DNA from: DASXMT01 sp963812965
Lineage (GTDB): Bacteria; Actinomycetota; Acidimicrobiia; Acidimicrobiales; RAAP-2
Reading direction: 5' to 3'
Assembly: GCA_963812965.1 (NCBI GenBank)
Contig: CAWEXG010000002.1
Span: 124,001 to 188,000 of the forward strand
Length of the DNA stretch: 64,000 bases
In this document: positions 51,149 to 59,482 of the stretch, one piece after another
Layout: the number at the start of each line of letters is the position of its first letter
Numbering within the stretch: the first letter of the stretch is position 1
Notes under the pieces: model-generated
What the model was told of the DNA's origin: nothing
The model's database searches: none
Seen by the model: only the letters and a program-made list of their open reading frames with translations
Program-made: the position numbers and the translations under genes

Positions 51149-51517
51149 ATGGAGACGGAGACCGGGTTCGGGAGCGACGAGTACTTCGAGAGCCCGGCGG
51201 AGCAACCGTCGGCGGATGGACCGTTCGCAGGTCAGATGCCAGCAGGCGAGCCACCAACAGCCAAAATCCCAACAGAGGAGCCATCAGCTGGCCAGATGCC
51301 AGCAGAGGAGCTCCGTTCGGACTTGGTCTTAGACGAAGCCGTCGAGATCGACACCGTCGATGCCCTGCTGAACGAGGTGGACCATGCCCTGGCCCGGCTC
51401 GACGACGGGAGCTATGGACGCTGCGAGCAGTGCGGCACGATCATCGCCGACGACCGGCTCCAACAGCTTCCGACCGCACGAACCTGCGCGACCTGCCTGG
51501 TACCGGTCGTCGGCTGA
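51149..51517 (+). CDS. TraR/DksA-type zinc-finger protein
   Basis: 122 residues. The C-terminal four-Cys zinc finger is 'YGRCEQCGTIIADDRLQQL' plus 'TCATC', preceded by 'LLNEVDHALARLDDGS', the DksA/TraR helix. These proteins bind the RNA polymerase secondary channel. The N-terminal 55 residues are acidic, Pro-rich and repetitive ('AGQMPAGEPPTAKIPTEEPS' then 'AGQMPAEE'), encoded by an imperfect DNA repeat (about 51232-51308). The long coiled-coil of true DksA is shortened, so its role may be that of a small polymerase-binding regulator. Confidence 0.85.
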   Translation: METETGFGSDEYFESPAEQPSADGPFAGQMPAGEPPTAKIPTEEPSAGQMPAEELRSDLVLDEAVEIDTVDALLNEVDHALARLDDGSYGRCEQCGTIIADDRLQQLPTARTCATCLVPVVG

Positions 51518-51534
51518 ACGACGTCAGGAGCCCC

Positions 51535-51951
51535 TTACTTCTTGGTCTCCCAGAAGATCGTGTCGATCTCGGCGATCTGGTCCAACAGGCGTTGGGCCAC
51601 CGCAGGATCGTTCGCCTTCTTGACCTCACCGGCGGTCTTGGTCGCTTTCCAGAACAGGTCGTGGAGGTTGGGGTACTTCTCCAGGTGCTCGGGCTTGAAG
51701 TAGTCGGTCCACAGGACCCACAGATGGTGTTTCACCAGGTCGGCCCGCTCTTCTTTGATCAGGATGGCCCTGGTCTTGAACACGTCGTCGTTCGAGTCGT
51801 TGAACTTGTCGATGGTGTTCTTGACCGACTCAGCCTCGATGCGGGCTTGGGCTGGGTCGTAGACGCCACACGGGAGGTCACAGTGAGCGCGGACTTCTGT
51901 GGGCGGGTTCAGTCGGTCGAGCGTAGTGAGCAGACGGTCGACAGTACGCAT
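51535..51951 (-). CDS. sodN: Nickel superoxide dismutase precursor
   Basis: Dismutates superoxide with a nickel ion held by the N-terminal Ni-hook. The 138-residue precursor has a 22-residue propeptide ending 'PPTEVRA', then the hook 'HCDLPCGVYDPAQARIEAES' (His1, Cys2, Cys6 ligands after cleavage), followed by the four-helix body ('HHLWVLWTDYFKPEHLEKYP'). All ligands are present. An AAAGGAG site lies 8 nt before ATG 51951. The maturation protease gene is divergent and overlapping in its first codons. Nickel use fits the lar genes in the same window. Confidence 0.96.
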   Translation of the reverse strand: MRTVDRLLTTLDRLNPPTEVRAHCDLPCGVYDPAQARIEAESVKNTIDKFNDSNDDVFKTRAILIKEERADLVKHHLWVLWTDYFKPEHLEKYPNLHDLFWKATKTAGEVKKANDPAVAQRLLDQIAEIDTIFWETKK

Positions 51952-52510
51952 GAGCAAGGCTCCTTTGGTGCAGAGTGGGGACAGTGCTGTTCTGGCCCAC
52001 CTTATCGAGCTTCTCGTGGTGATCGCCCGGCGATTGGCGTCTGCGCTGAGCCTCCTGGCGACAGTGTGCATCGTTGCGCTGGCTGCCGGCGTGGCGGTGA
52101 TCCGTCGAGTCGAAGTTGTCGGCGAGTCGATGGCCCCGGTGCTGTTGCCCGGCGATCGGTTGGTGGTGCTTCGACCGCTCCCGTTCTCGGTGAAGGCATG
52201 GTGGCCTGCTCCCGGAGAGGTCGTCGCTGTCCGGGACCCACGCCATCCCGTTCGGATCCTGGTCAAACGGGTTGGCCGTGTCGACCGGCAGTCGGGCACT
52301 GTGGAGGTGCTCGGCGATGCGCCGTCTGCCAGTACCGACAGCCGGACGTTCGGGCCCGTGCCGCGCTCGTTGATCGTGGGACGGGTGATCTATCGCTACG
52401 CACCACAGGCTCGAGCCGGTAGCGGTCCGTTCGAGCCGGGCTACGATCGCCTCGATGGTTCGCCTACCGGCTCGTACGAGTCGCGTGGGGCGATGAAGGG
52501 AACGACATGA
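51950..52510 (+). CDS. sodX: NiSOD maturation protease (S26 signal-peptidase-like)
   Basis: Removes the SodN propeptide so the Ni-hook can form. 'VEVVGESMAPVLLPGDRLVV' holds the catalytic Ser and 'RILVKRVGRVD' the catalytic Lys of S26 peptidases; a transmembrane helix ('ALSLLATVCIVALAAGVAVI') precedes them, so the protein is membrane-bound. The furthest ATG, 51950, would overlap the sodN start on the other strand; GTG 51968 or 52019 are more plausible starts. The stop overlaps the next gene's ATG. Confidence 0.88.
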   Translation: MSKAPLVQSGDSAVLAHLIELLVVIARRLASALSLLATVCIVALAAGVAVIRRVEVVGESMAPVLLPGDRLVVLRPLPFSVKAWWPAPGEVVAVRDPRHPVRILVKRVGRVDRQSGTVEVLGDAPSASTDSRTFGPVPRSLIVGRVIYRYAPQARAGSGPFEPGYDRLDGSPTGSYESRGAMKGTT

Positions 52511-52983
52511 CGGATCCAGCACACCGGGAAGGCGGACAGTTCGTCAAAGAGCTGCCCGAACGGTTCAACGAACTGGGCTCGTTCATCAGGGAGCAGCGCA
52601 ACACCGCTCGGTTGTCGCTTCGCAGGCTCTCGGAGCTGGCCGGAATCTCTAATCCGTATCTGAGCCAGATCGAGCGAGGCCTGCGTCGCCCGTCGGCGGA
52701 GATCCTCCAACAGATCGCCAAGGCGTTACGGATTTCGGCTGAGACCCTGTATGTGCAGGCCGGCATCTTGGAGAAGCCGGATGGGAGCACCGACCTTGCC
52801 CGGTACATCCTCGCTGACGAGCATCTCACCGAGGAGCAGAAACAGGCGTTGACGCATATCTACCTGTCGTTCCGACACCAGAACGATGACACCGCCGGCG
52901 AAACCCCTGATGCGACCGTTCCCCACCCAAAGGCTGCCGCTGACCCAAAGACCCCCGGCGGGTCGTCGACTCCCCCCGGGTAG
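52507..52983 (+). CDS. XRE-type helix-turn-helix regulator (ClgR/PopR-like)
   Basis: 158 residues. The HTH is 'LGSFIREQRNTARLSLRRLS' and 'ELAGISNPYLSQIERGLRRP', residues 22-80. The remainder is 'LTEEQKQALTHIYLSFRHQN' and a Pro/Ala-rich tail with 'TVPHPKAAADPKTPGGSS'. Co-translated with sodX by ATGA overlap. Might regulate stress genes; target unknown. Confidence 0.85.
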   Translation: MTDPAHREGGQFVKELPERFNELGSFIREQRNTARLSLRRLSELAGISNPYLSQIERGLRRPSAEILQQIAKALRISAETLYVQAGILEKPDGSTDLARYILADEHLTEEQKQALTHIYLSFRHQNDDTAGETPDATVPHPKAAADPKTPGGSSTPPG

Positions 52984-52995
52984 GCTCGGCCACGC

Positions 52996-54258
52996 ATGAG
53001 GCGCCTGGCTGTACTGTCGCTGCACACGTCACCCCTGGCTCAGCCGGGCACCGGCGACGGCGGCGGCATGAACGTCTATGTACGTGAGCTCTCGTCCGCG
53101 TTGGCCCGTGCCGGTGTGCGATGTGACGTGTTCACCCGAGCCTGGGCTCCCGAACTACCCGACTGCGTCACCGTCGAACCCGGGTTCAGGGTGCACCACG
53201 TTCAGGCCGGCCCACTGGCGCCGATGGCAAAGGAGTCGCTGGTCGGTGTTGTCGACGAGTTCACCGAAGGTGTCCTGAAGCGAATGGTCGGAGCCGACGG
53301 GCCGGATGTGGGTGACAGCCCGGCGTTCGACGCCATCCACGCCAACTACTGGTTGAGCGGTATGGCTGGCCATGTCCTGAAGCACGAGCTAGCCGTTCCC
53401 CTGGTGTCTACCTTCCACACGCTGGACCGGGTCAAGGCGGAAGCGAGCCCGGAGGAAGTCGAGGCTGGTTCGAGCGGCCGTCGAGCCGAGGCCGAGGCTT
53501 CGATCGTCCAGTGCTCCGACACCGTCCTGGCCTCGTGCTCAGTGGAGGCAGAGCAGATCATCGACCTCTACGACGCCGATCCGGCGCGTATTCGTATCGT
53601 GGCTCCCGGTGTCGACCATGCCTTCTTCGGCCCGGGGTTTCGCCCACAGGCCCGCCGGGCTCTGGGCCTGAGTGGTGAGGGTCCGTTACTGCTGTTCGTC
53701 GGTCGTATCCAGCCTCTGAAGGGCGCCGATGTCGCGGTGAGAACGCTTGCCGCTCTCGGTGCCGATCATCCGGACGCCCGGCTCGTCGTGGTGGGGGGTC
53801 CCAGCGGTCCTCGAGGCCAGGCGGAGATGGACGGGCTCGTCACCCTGGTCCATCAGCTCGGTCTCGACGCCAGAGTCGACTTCGTCCCTCCTCGCCCCCA
53901 CGAACTGCTGTCCACCTACTACCGAGCGGCTGATGTCTGTCTGGTCCCCAGCCGTTCTGAGTCGTTCGGCCTGGTGGCGTTGGAGGCCGAGGCGTGCGGC
54001 ACCCCGGTGGTCGCCTCCGATGTCGGGGGGCTCCAGACCCTGGTTGATCACGGTCGAACCGGCTTCCTGGTGGAGGATCCGACCCCGAAGTCGTTCGCAG
54101 CGTGGACGCGCCAGATCCTGGCCGAGCCACTGCTGGCCGAGCGGTTGGGGACCGGCGCCGTTCTGCGAGCCCGGCGTTACACGTGGGCCAGAGCGGCCGA
54201 GCTGCTGTGCCAGATCTACGAGGAGCTCACCGCCGGGCGGTTGGTGGAGTGCTCGTGA
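52996..54258 (+). CDS. mshA: MshA-like glycosyltransferase (GT4)
   Basis: Retaining GT-B glycosyltransferase, 420 residues. 'SPLAQPGTGDGGGMNVYVRE' is the hallmark N-terminal loop of D-inositol-3-phosphate glycosyltransferase, the first step of mycothiol synthesis; 'LFVGRIQPLKGADVAVR' and the EX7E motif 'RSESFGLVALEAEACGTPVV' follow. The other mycothiol genes are not in this window. TAGGCT (52981-52986) lies 9 nt upstream of the ATG. The stop overlaps the next gene's start. Confidence 0.88.
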   Translation: MRRLAVLSLHTSPLAQPGTGDGGGMNVYVRELSSALARAGVRCDVFTRAWAPELPDCVTVEPGFRVHHVQAGPLAPMAKESLVGVVDEFTEGVLKRMVGADGPDVGDSPAFDAIHANYWLSGMAGHVLKHELAVPLVSTFHTLDRVKAEASPEEVEAGSSGRRAEAEASIVQCSDTVLASCSVEAEQIIDLYDADPARIRIVAPGVDHAFFGPGFRPQARRALGLSGEGPLLLFVGRIQPLKGADVAVRTLAALGADHPDARLVVVGGPSGPRGQAEMDGLVTLVHQLGLDARVDFVPPRPHELLSTYYRAADVCLVPSRSESFGLVALEAEACGTPVVASDVGGLQTLVDHGRTGFLVEDPTPKSFAAWTRQILAEPLLAERLGTGAVLRARRYTWARAAELLCQIYEELTAGRLVECS

Positions 54259-54746
54259 TCGAGGGTGTTCCCGAGGCGGCCGAGCGAGAGGCGGTCTGTG
54301 CTCGGATCGACACGTGGGCGGAGCGGGAGCTGGCGTCCGACAGCGCGCTGGTGGCAGCTGATCGACAGGAGGGTGGAGACCCCATCACCGGCGCACCTCG
54401 CTGGTACCTGCGGCTGCGTGGTGACGAGAAGGAGTTCGTCACGGTATGGCTCACCCTGAAGCAGCGCATGCTCCACCACGAGACACAGTTCATGCCGGCG
54501 CCCGAGACCAATATCGAAGCCACGTGGCAGTACCTGCTGAAGCGCAATGCCGACTTGGTCGGCATGAGCTTTGCCCTGGGGTTCGAGGACGCCATCTACC
54601 TGGTGGGTCGAGTCCCCGCATCCCGGGTGGACGACGACGAGCTCGATCGGATCATGGGAGCGTCCCTGGCCTACACGGACGACTGTTTTCCTACGGCTAT
54701 GTCCCTTGGGTACGAGGGTCGTTACCGTCGACGACGGCCGCACTGA
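54255..54746 (+). CDS. YbjN-domain protein
   Basis: 163 residues of the YbjN/type III chaperone-like fold: 'REAVCARIDTWAERELASDS', 'PRWYLRLRGDEKEFVTVWLT', 'ATWQYLLKRNADLVGMSFAL', 'DAIYLVGRVPASRVDDDELD'. GTG 54255 overlaps the mshA stop. In actinobacteria a YbjN-like gene usually follows mshA, which fits. Function unknown. Confidence 0.85.
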   Translation: MIEGVPEAAEREAVCARIDTWAERELASDSALVAADRQEGGDPITGAPRWYLRLRGDEKEFVTVWLTLKQRMLHHETQFMPAPETNIEATWQYLLKRNADLVGMSFALGFEDAIYLVGRVPASRVDDDELDRIMGASLAYTDDCFPTAMSLGYEGRYRRRRPH

Positions 54747-54883
54747 CTTCCCCGCTGAGGACCCCAACCCCGAGCTCCTCTCGTGGGCGGGGACTCCACC
54801 CCCATCCCTGGCCGCACTGACCCGACCAACCGACTCGTCTGCTCAGGGGTCCAATTGGGACCAGGCTCGTGCCGGCGCGCTGG

Positions 54884-54889
54884 TAGCGT
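54884..54889 (+). promoter_or_regulatory. -10 box (TAGCGT), leaderless proC
   Basis: TAGCGT ends 6 nt before ATG 54896. Confidence 0.55.
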
Positions 54890-54895
54890 GCCCGC

Positions 54896-55687
54896 ATGGC
54901 ACCGAAACTCCTGGTCGTCGGCGGCGGGAAGATGGGGTCGGCTCTGCTCGCCGGGCTTCTGGCTGCCGAGTGGGCACCCCTGGACGATCTCGTGGTCAGC
55001 GATCCGGACCCGGCGCAACGTGAGCGGCTCGTAGCCCAGTATCCCGATCTAGCCGTCGTCGATGCGCCGATCGATGCCGATGGAGCCCTCCTGGCCGTCA
55101 AGCCCGACGCGGCCGAAGGAGCTTGCCGAGTGCTCGGATCGGTGGGTGTGCCCAGGGTGCTCTCGGTGGTAGCCGGTCTCGCCTCGGCACGACTGGAGGC
55201 GGCGCTCCCTCCGGGCACGGTGGTGGTGCGAGCAATGCCGAATACGCCTGCCTTGGTGGGAGCGGGTGTTTCGGCAATGTCTGGTGGCAGCACAGCCATA
55301 GGGGCAGACCTCGATTGGGCCGAGGGGATCCTGTCGGCGGTCGGCACGGTGGTGCGATTACCAGAGCGGCATCTCGATGCGGTGACCGGCCTGTCCGGCT
55401 CCGGTCCCGCGTACGTATTCCTGGTGGCGGAGGCGTTGATCGAGGCGGGCGTCCTGGCCGGGTTGTCTCGCGACGTGAGTCGGCAGCTGGTGATCGGAAC
55501 CTTGTCCGGGTCCGCGCAGCTGTTGAACGAGACGGGGGACGATCCGGCTGCGCTCCGAGCCGCGGTCACCTCTCCCGGTGGGACGACAGCTGCCGGTTTG
55601 CGGGCACTCGAGCTGCGCGCCGTGCGGTCCGCGTTCATCGAAGCGGTGGCGTCGGCCACCGAGCGGTCCCGACAGCTGGGACGCTGA
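54896..55687 (+). CDS. proC: Pyrroline-5-carboxylate reductase
   Basis: NAD(P)H-dependent last step of proline synthesis, 263 residues. 'VVGGGKMGSALLAGLLAAEW' is the dinucleotide-binding loop, 'VVRAMPNTPALVGAGVSAMS' and 'VTGLSGSGPAYVFLVAEALI' are the active-site and substrate-binding segments, 'AVTSPGGTTAAGLRALE' the C-terminal signature. Alone on its transcript with a leaderless promoter; convergent with the membrane gene downstream. Confidence 0.95.
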   Translation: MAPKLLVVGGGKMGSALLAGLLAAEWAPLDDLVVSDPDPAQRERLVAQYPDLAVVDAPIDADGALLAVKPDAAEGACRVLGSVGVPRVLSVVAGLASARLEAALPPGTVVVRAMPNTPALVGAGVSAMSGGSTAIGADLDWAEGILSAVGTVVRLPERHLDAVTGLSGSGPAYVFLVAEALIEAGVLAGLSRDVSRQLVIGTLSGSAQLLNETGDDPAALRAAVTSPGGTTAAGLRALELRAVRSAFIEAVASATERSRQLGR

Positions 55688-55692
55688 ACTTC

Positions 55693-57606
55693 TCAGTTCA
55701 GGTGGTACCAGGCGTAGACGTCGTGGTCCCGGACCGGCGGTCGACCGATCAGCCAGGTCAGGTACGCAACTGCCTGTAGAGGGTCGACGGCGTTGTCCGG
55801 CGACGCCACCAAGCTCTGAACGTGCCACGATCGAAATTCAGCGAGAACTGCCGCTCGGAGCGCAGCGGTCTTTGCCGGAGGCGTGCCCTCTGAGAGAGCC
55901 ACGAAGACCGTTGCCGCCACTGTCGTCCTGGTGTAGGAGAGTGACGGTGAGAACGCGATGGTCTGTTCGGGTCCTTCGGGTACCAGGAAGTAGCCACCGG
56001 GTGTCTTGAAGTGCATGCGAGCAATGGCTTGCCATGCCTGGCCGATCGGAACCGCCGAGGACGGGTATGGGTAGAGCACGGCCACGCTGTTGACGGGGAT
56101 GTGGTCGACGGCCGATGACGTGAAGTACTCGGGTACGGGGATCTGCGCCACCCCTTCGAACGGCATGACTGGCACCAGAGGGACGAGGGCGATCACTGCG
56201 ACTACCGCCGGGACGGCGATCGAGAGCCATGACTGGCTTCTGCTCCGACCCCAACCCCCGCTTCGGCTCATGAGGGTCGTATGGAGCTGATCGAGAATGA
56301 TGCCGAGTACGAGTGCAGCGGCCAACGCCACATAGAGGGAGTACCGGGCCGGAATGGTGTTGCTGAGAAGGGGGATCTTGGTGAACAGCCGTTCGGGCAG
56401 CGGAAACCCGGTTGCCGTTCCGCCGGGACCGTGGTCTACGACCAGTCCGCCACCCAACGAGATGATGAACGCCGCGACTCCACCGATAACGCCAATTCGT
56501 AGTACGGCCGATCGGCGCCAGAGCACGACTGTTCCCACAGCCAGTACCAGCAGCAGCGTGATCCCGAGATAGGAACCGTTCTCCGTCACGCTGTTCGAGA
56601 AATTCCCCGCGATCTGAGCCCAATGGGCAGGGGCGATGCGCATGAGGTGGTCAGGCAGCACCGGACCGAGCAGGTCGGCCCGGTAGCCCTGGGGCACCAG
56701 CTGGATGGCTCCATGGATGTGCCCGGGTCCTCGCACGGTGAACCAGATCGGATAGGCCAGCAGCACCACGGCTACGCCCGCCGCCCACGCCAATCCGATG
56801 ATGGCGTGCCGCAGACGGGCATGGACGGCCCGGTAACCGATGAGGGCTGCAGCCACCACACAGATCGCTCCGATGATGATGGTGCTGACCAAGATCTCGC
56901 TCGAGATGAAGAACTGACCGACGACGAGCAATCCGAGCCCAATACCCCAACGGCGAGCACTGCCCTGTTGTCGGACGACTACTTCGTGGACGACGAGGAG
57001 TATGAGCGGTGGCAGTACGACGAACACGAGGTTGAGATGTCCGCTGCTCTGGGCGATCTGGTACGGGCTGAACCCGTACAGCAGCCCGCCGATGAACGCG
57101 GCCGGCCGCCAAGTCGTCCATCGCAGCACGAAGAAGTAGCCGGCGGTAGCCGAGCCGGCGAGCGACAGCGTCATCAGTGTGTTGAACGAGGCGATCGGTC
57201 CGAACAGCAGGGTGACAGGTGAGGCCAGAACGCCGAGCAGCGGCACGCTGGTGTTGGTGAGGAGGTTGACACCGAACGGGTAGTTGACCCAGTTTGAAAA
57301 GAACGGATTATGGCCGTGGAGTAGGGCAAATGGGGTCCACTCCAGGAACCACAACGCTCCGTACTGATCACCGCCCACCTCAGAGACGGTGGTTGGATGG
57401 GTGCTCCAGACGTTCCAGTAGATGGCTACGGCCAGAGCCAGGTAGACGATGACGACCACGACGATCGCTTGCACTGATCGTGATGACCGTTGCTGTTCCG
57501 GCTTTCCTGTCTCTCCGTCGTGGAGCGAAGCAACCTCGCTGTCGTGGGCGGACGCAATGCCGGTGGTCGAGAAGTGCATGTGGCCACCCATGGTGAATGC
57601 CACCAT
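55693..57606 (-). CDS. Large polytopic membrane protein, glycosyltransferase (GT-C)-like
   Basis: 637 residues with about eleven transmembrane helices and a C-terminal soluble domain ('AQIPVPEYFTSSAVDHIPVN', 'VAVLYPYPSSAVP'). The first extracytoplasmic loop carries 'VGGDQYGALWFLEWTPFALL' with acidic residues, as in polyisoprenyl-phosphate-dependent mannosyl- or arabinosyltransferases. A transfer reaction on the outer face is likely; donor and acceptor unknown. ATG 57606 starts 'MVAFTMGGHMHF'; later ATGs are possible, the frame continues upstream to 58101 but in the opposite gene's territory. Confidence 0.75.
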   Translation of the reverse strand: MVAFTMGGHMHFSTTGIASAHDSEVASLHDGETGKPEQQRSSRSVQAIVVVVIVYLALAVAIYWNVWSTHPTTVSEVGGDQYGALWFLEWTPFALLHGHNPFFSNWVNYPFGVNLLTNTSVPLLGVLASPVTLLFGPIASFNTLMTLSLAGSATAGYFFVLRWTTWRPAAFIGGLLYGFSPYQIAQSSGHLNLVFVVLPPLILLVVHEVVVRQQGSARRWGIGLGLLVVGQFFISSEILVSTIIIGAICVVAAALIGYRAVHARLRHAIIGLAWAAGVAVVLLAYPIWFTVRGPGHIHGAIQLVPQGYRADLLGPVLPDHLMRIAPAHWAQIAGNFSNSVTENGSYLGITLLLVLAVGTVVLWRRSAVLRIGVIGGVAAFIISLGGGLVVDHGPGGTATGFPLPERLFTKIPLLSNTIPARYSLYVALAAALVLGIILDQLHTTLMSRSGGWGRSRSQSWLSIAVPAVVAVIALVPLVPVMPFEGVAQIPVPEYFTSSAVDHIPVNSVAVLYPYPSSAVPIGQAWQAIARMHFKTPGGYFLVPEGPEQTIAFSPSLSYTRTTVAATVFVALSEGTPPAKTAALRAAVLAEFRSWHVQSLVASPDNAVDPLQAVAYLTWLIGRPPVRDHDVYAWYHLN

Positions 57607-57669
57607 ACTGGGGTACACGACTGTGACTAGGGAACCGTTGTACACCAACGAGCAGGACGCCAAGGCAGG

Positions 57670-58521
57670 TTGAGCCCCACGTCGAGCGGACCCGCGCCGG
57701 CCGCACGACCGGCTGTTTTCTTCCTGTCTGACTACGGGCTGGTGGATGAGTTCGTCGGTGTAGTCCACGCCGTGTTGCAGCGGCTGGCTCCGAGCGCACC
57801 GGTTGTCGACCTCACCCACCACGTACCGTCGTTCGACGTGTTCAGCGGGGCGCAAACGTTGGCACGTGCCGTTCCTTACCTGGGTCCGGGCGTCGTGCTC
57901 GCTGTGGTCGACCCTGGTGTTGGGTCGGACCGGCGGGGCGTGGCCATTGAGTCGAACAGTGGCCCTCGTTGGATGGTCGGCCCCGACAACGGACTGCTCC
58001 TTCCGGCCGTCGATCTGCTCGGAGGTCCACGTACCGCATTCGCTCTTCCCGGTGTCTCGACCTTCGACGGGCGCGACGTCTTCGCCCCCGCCGCCGCTCA
58101 TCTGGTGTGCGGTCGGGATCCAGCGGAGCTCGGCGTACCGATCGATCCCGACACGCTGACCGCGTTGCCGAGACTCTCTGGAGCAGTCTCATCGAACGAC
58201 GACGCCTTTGTCACCCAGGTGACGTGGACCGATGGTTTCGGGAACGTCCAGTTGGCAGGCAGGGCCGAGGACATCGAGAGCCTCGGGGGATCCCTCGGCA
58301 CGGCGGTCGTGGTCGATCTGGGCCACGGCGGGCTCGGTGGTGCGGTGCGTGCTCGTTGGGTGACAGCGTTCTCCGATCTCGGCCCAGGCGAGCTCGGACT
58401 GCTCATCGACAGCAACGGCAGCCTTGCGTTGGTTGTCGACTGTGGATCGGCCTCGACTGTGCTCGGCACGCCAGTTCCCGGAACGGTGGTGCGGTTGACC
58501 ACCGATAGAGCCCCCCAGTGA
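57670..58521 (+). CDS. SAM hydroxide adenosyltransferase (DUF62)
   Basis: Hydrolyses S-adenosylmethionine to adenosine and methionine. 283 residues in two domains: 'VFFLSDYGLVDEFVGVVHAV', 'VLAVVDPGVGSDRRGVAIES' (Asp in the metal/SAM site), 'WMVGPDNGLLLPAVDLLGG' in the first, and 'WTDGFGNVQLAG' plus the beta-barrel in the second. TTG at 57670 is the best start: AAGGCAGG lies directly upstream. Same superfamily as fluorinase and chlorinase; no halide loop insert is evident. Divergent from the GT-C-like gene. Confidence 0.88.
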   Translation: MSPTSSGPAPAARPAVFFLSDYGLVDEFVGVVHAVLQRLAPSAPVVDLTHHVPSFDVFSGAQTLARAVPYLGPGVVLAVVDPGVGSDRRGVAIESNSGPRWMVGPDNGLLLPAVDLLGGPRTAFALPGVSTFDGRDVFAPAAAHLVCGRDPAELGVPIDPDTLTALPRLSGAVSSNDDAFVTQVTWTDGFGNVQLAGRAEDIESLGGSLGTAVVVDLGHGGLGGAVRARWVTAFSDLGPGELGLLIDSNGSLALVVDCGSASTVLGTPVPGTVVRLTTDRAPQ

Positions 58522-58576
58522 TGCGACCCACGGCCACGAACAGCCGTTCCGTTTTCGCTCCGGGCCTTCCCCTCGG

Positions 58577-58582
58577 TACGAT
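58577..58582 (+). promoter_or_regulatory. -10 box (TACGAT), leaderless rex
   Basis: TACGAT ends 8 nt before GTG 58591. Confidence 0.5.
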
Positions 58583-58590
58583 CCGGCCCA

Positions 58591-59343
58591 GTGTCACGTT
58601 CTTCCGATCGCTCGTCGAAGCCAGCCGTGCCTGGAGCGCCTGATCGCTCGGATGCCGCTGGCGGGCGTCGTATTCCCGAGGCCACCGTGGCGCGGCTGCC
58701 CGTGTACCAGCGGATCCTCGAGGAGCTGCTGAAGGCGGGTACCACCACCGTCTCGTCAGAGCTGCTGGCTTCGGCTGCCCGGGTCAACGCAGCCAAAGTG
58801 CGGAAGGACCTGTCTCTGTTCGGCTCGTTCGGGACTCGGGGAGCGGGTTACGACACCGCCTTTCTCATCGAGCAGATCGATCGGGAGCTCGGTCTCGACC
58901 AAGTGTGGCCGGTGATTATCGCCGGTATCGGCAATCTGGGCCGAGCCCTGGCCAACTCGCAGGGGTTTACCACCCGAGGGTTCCGGGTGGCCGCGTTGCT
59001 CGACATCGACCCCGACGTGGTGGGTGAACGTATCGGGGAGACCGTGGTGCGCCACGTCGACGAGCTGGCGACGATCGCTGCCAAGGAGACCCTGTCCATC
59101 GGGGTTATCGCCACTCCGGCTTCGGTCGCTCAGCACGTTGCCGAGCTGTTGATCGACGCAGGAGTGCGCTCCCTGTTGAACTTCGCTCCTCAGGTGCTGA
59201 CCGTTCCGCCAGAGATACTGCTGCGCTACGTGGATCTGTCCATCGAGCTCCAGGTGATGAGCTTCTACCAGGCACGCTTGGGTGCGACGGTGGAGGACGA
59301 TGCCATGCCGGCCATCCGCTCCATCGGCCTGACCGGCGTCTGA
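58591..59343 (+). CDS. rex: Redox-sensing transcriptional repressor Rex
   Basis: NAD(H)-responsive repressor, 250 residues. Winged helix: 'LASAARVNAAKVRKDLSLFG' and 'SFGTRGAGYD'; Rossmann domain with 'IAGIGNLGRALANSQGF' and the C-terminal swapped helix ('SIELQVMSFYQARLGATVED'). In actinobacteria Rex normally precedes hemA, as here, and controls respiratory and haem genes in response to NADH. A half-site TTCACGA lies at about 59390 in front of hemA, but the full ROP palindrome is not seen. Confidence 0.96.
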   Translation: MSRSSDRSSKPAVPGAPDRSDAAGGRRIPEATVARLPVYQRILEELLKAGTTTVSSELLASAARVNAAKVRKDLSLFGSFGTRGAGYDTAFLIEQIDRELGLDQVWPVIIAGIGNLGRALANSQGFTTRGFRVAALLDIDPDVVGERIGETVVRHVDELATIAAKETLSIGVIATPASVAQHVAELLIDAGVRSLLNFAPQVLTVPPEILLRYVDLSIELQVMSFYQARLGATVEDDAMPAIRSIGLTGV

Positions 59344-59482
59344 CCCCCGCCCCCGCTGGCTCCCTGCTGACCATCCACGACTGGCGATCTGTTCACGATC
59401 CCGGCATGCTTGATAACCGGTCTGGCTCTAGCCGCCAGGGCATCGAAGAGCGACCGAACAACCAAGGGAGCCACCCGAAGCA

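Noticed and set aside
55800..58101. Longer start for the GT-C-like protein (58101)
   Set aside because: The extra 165 residues run antisense through the DUF62 gene and are not membrane-protein-like; a start at 57606 or slightly later is more reasonable.
59380..59400. Rex operator (ROP) in front of hemA
   Set aside because: Only a half-site (TTCACGA) is present; the matching TGTGAA-type arm is missing.
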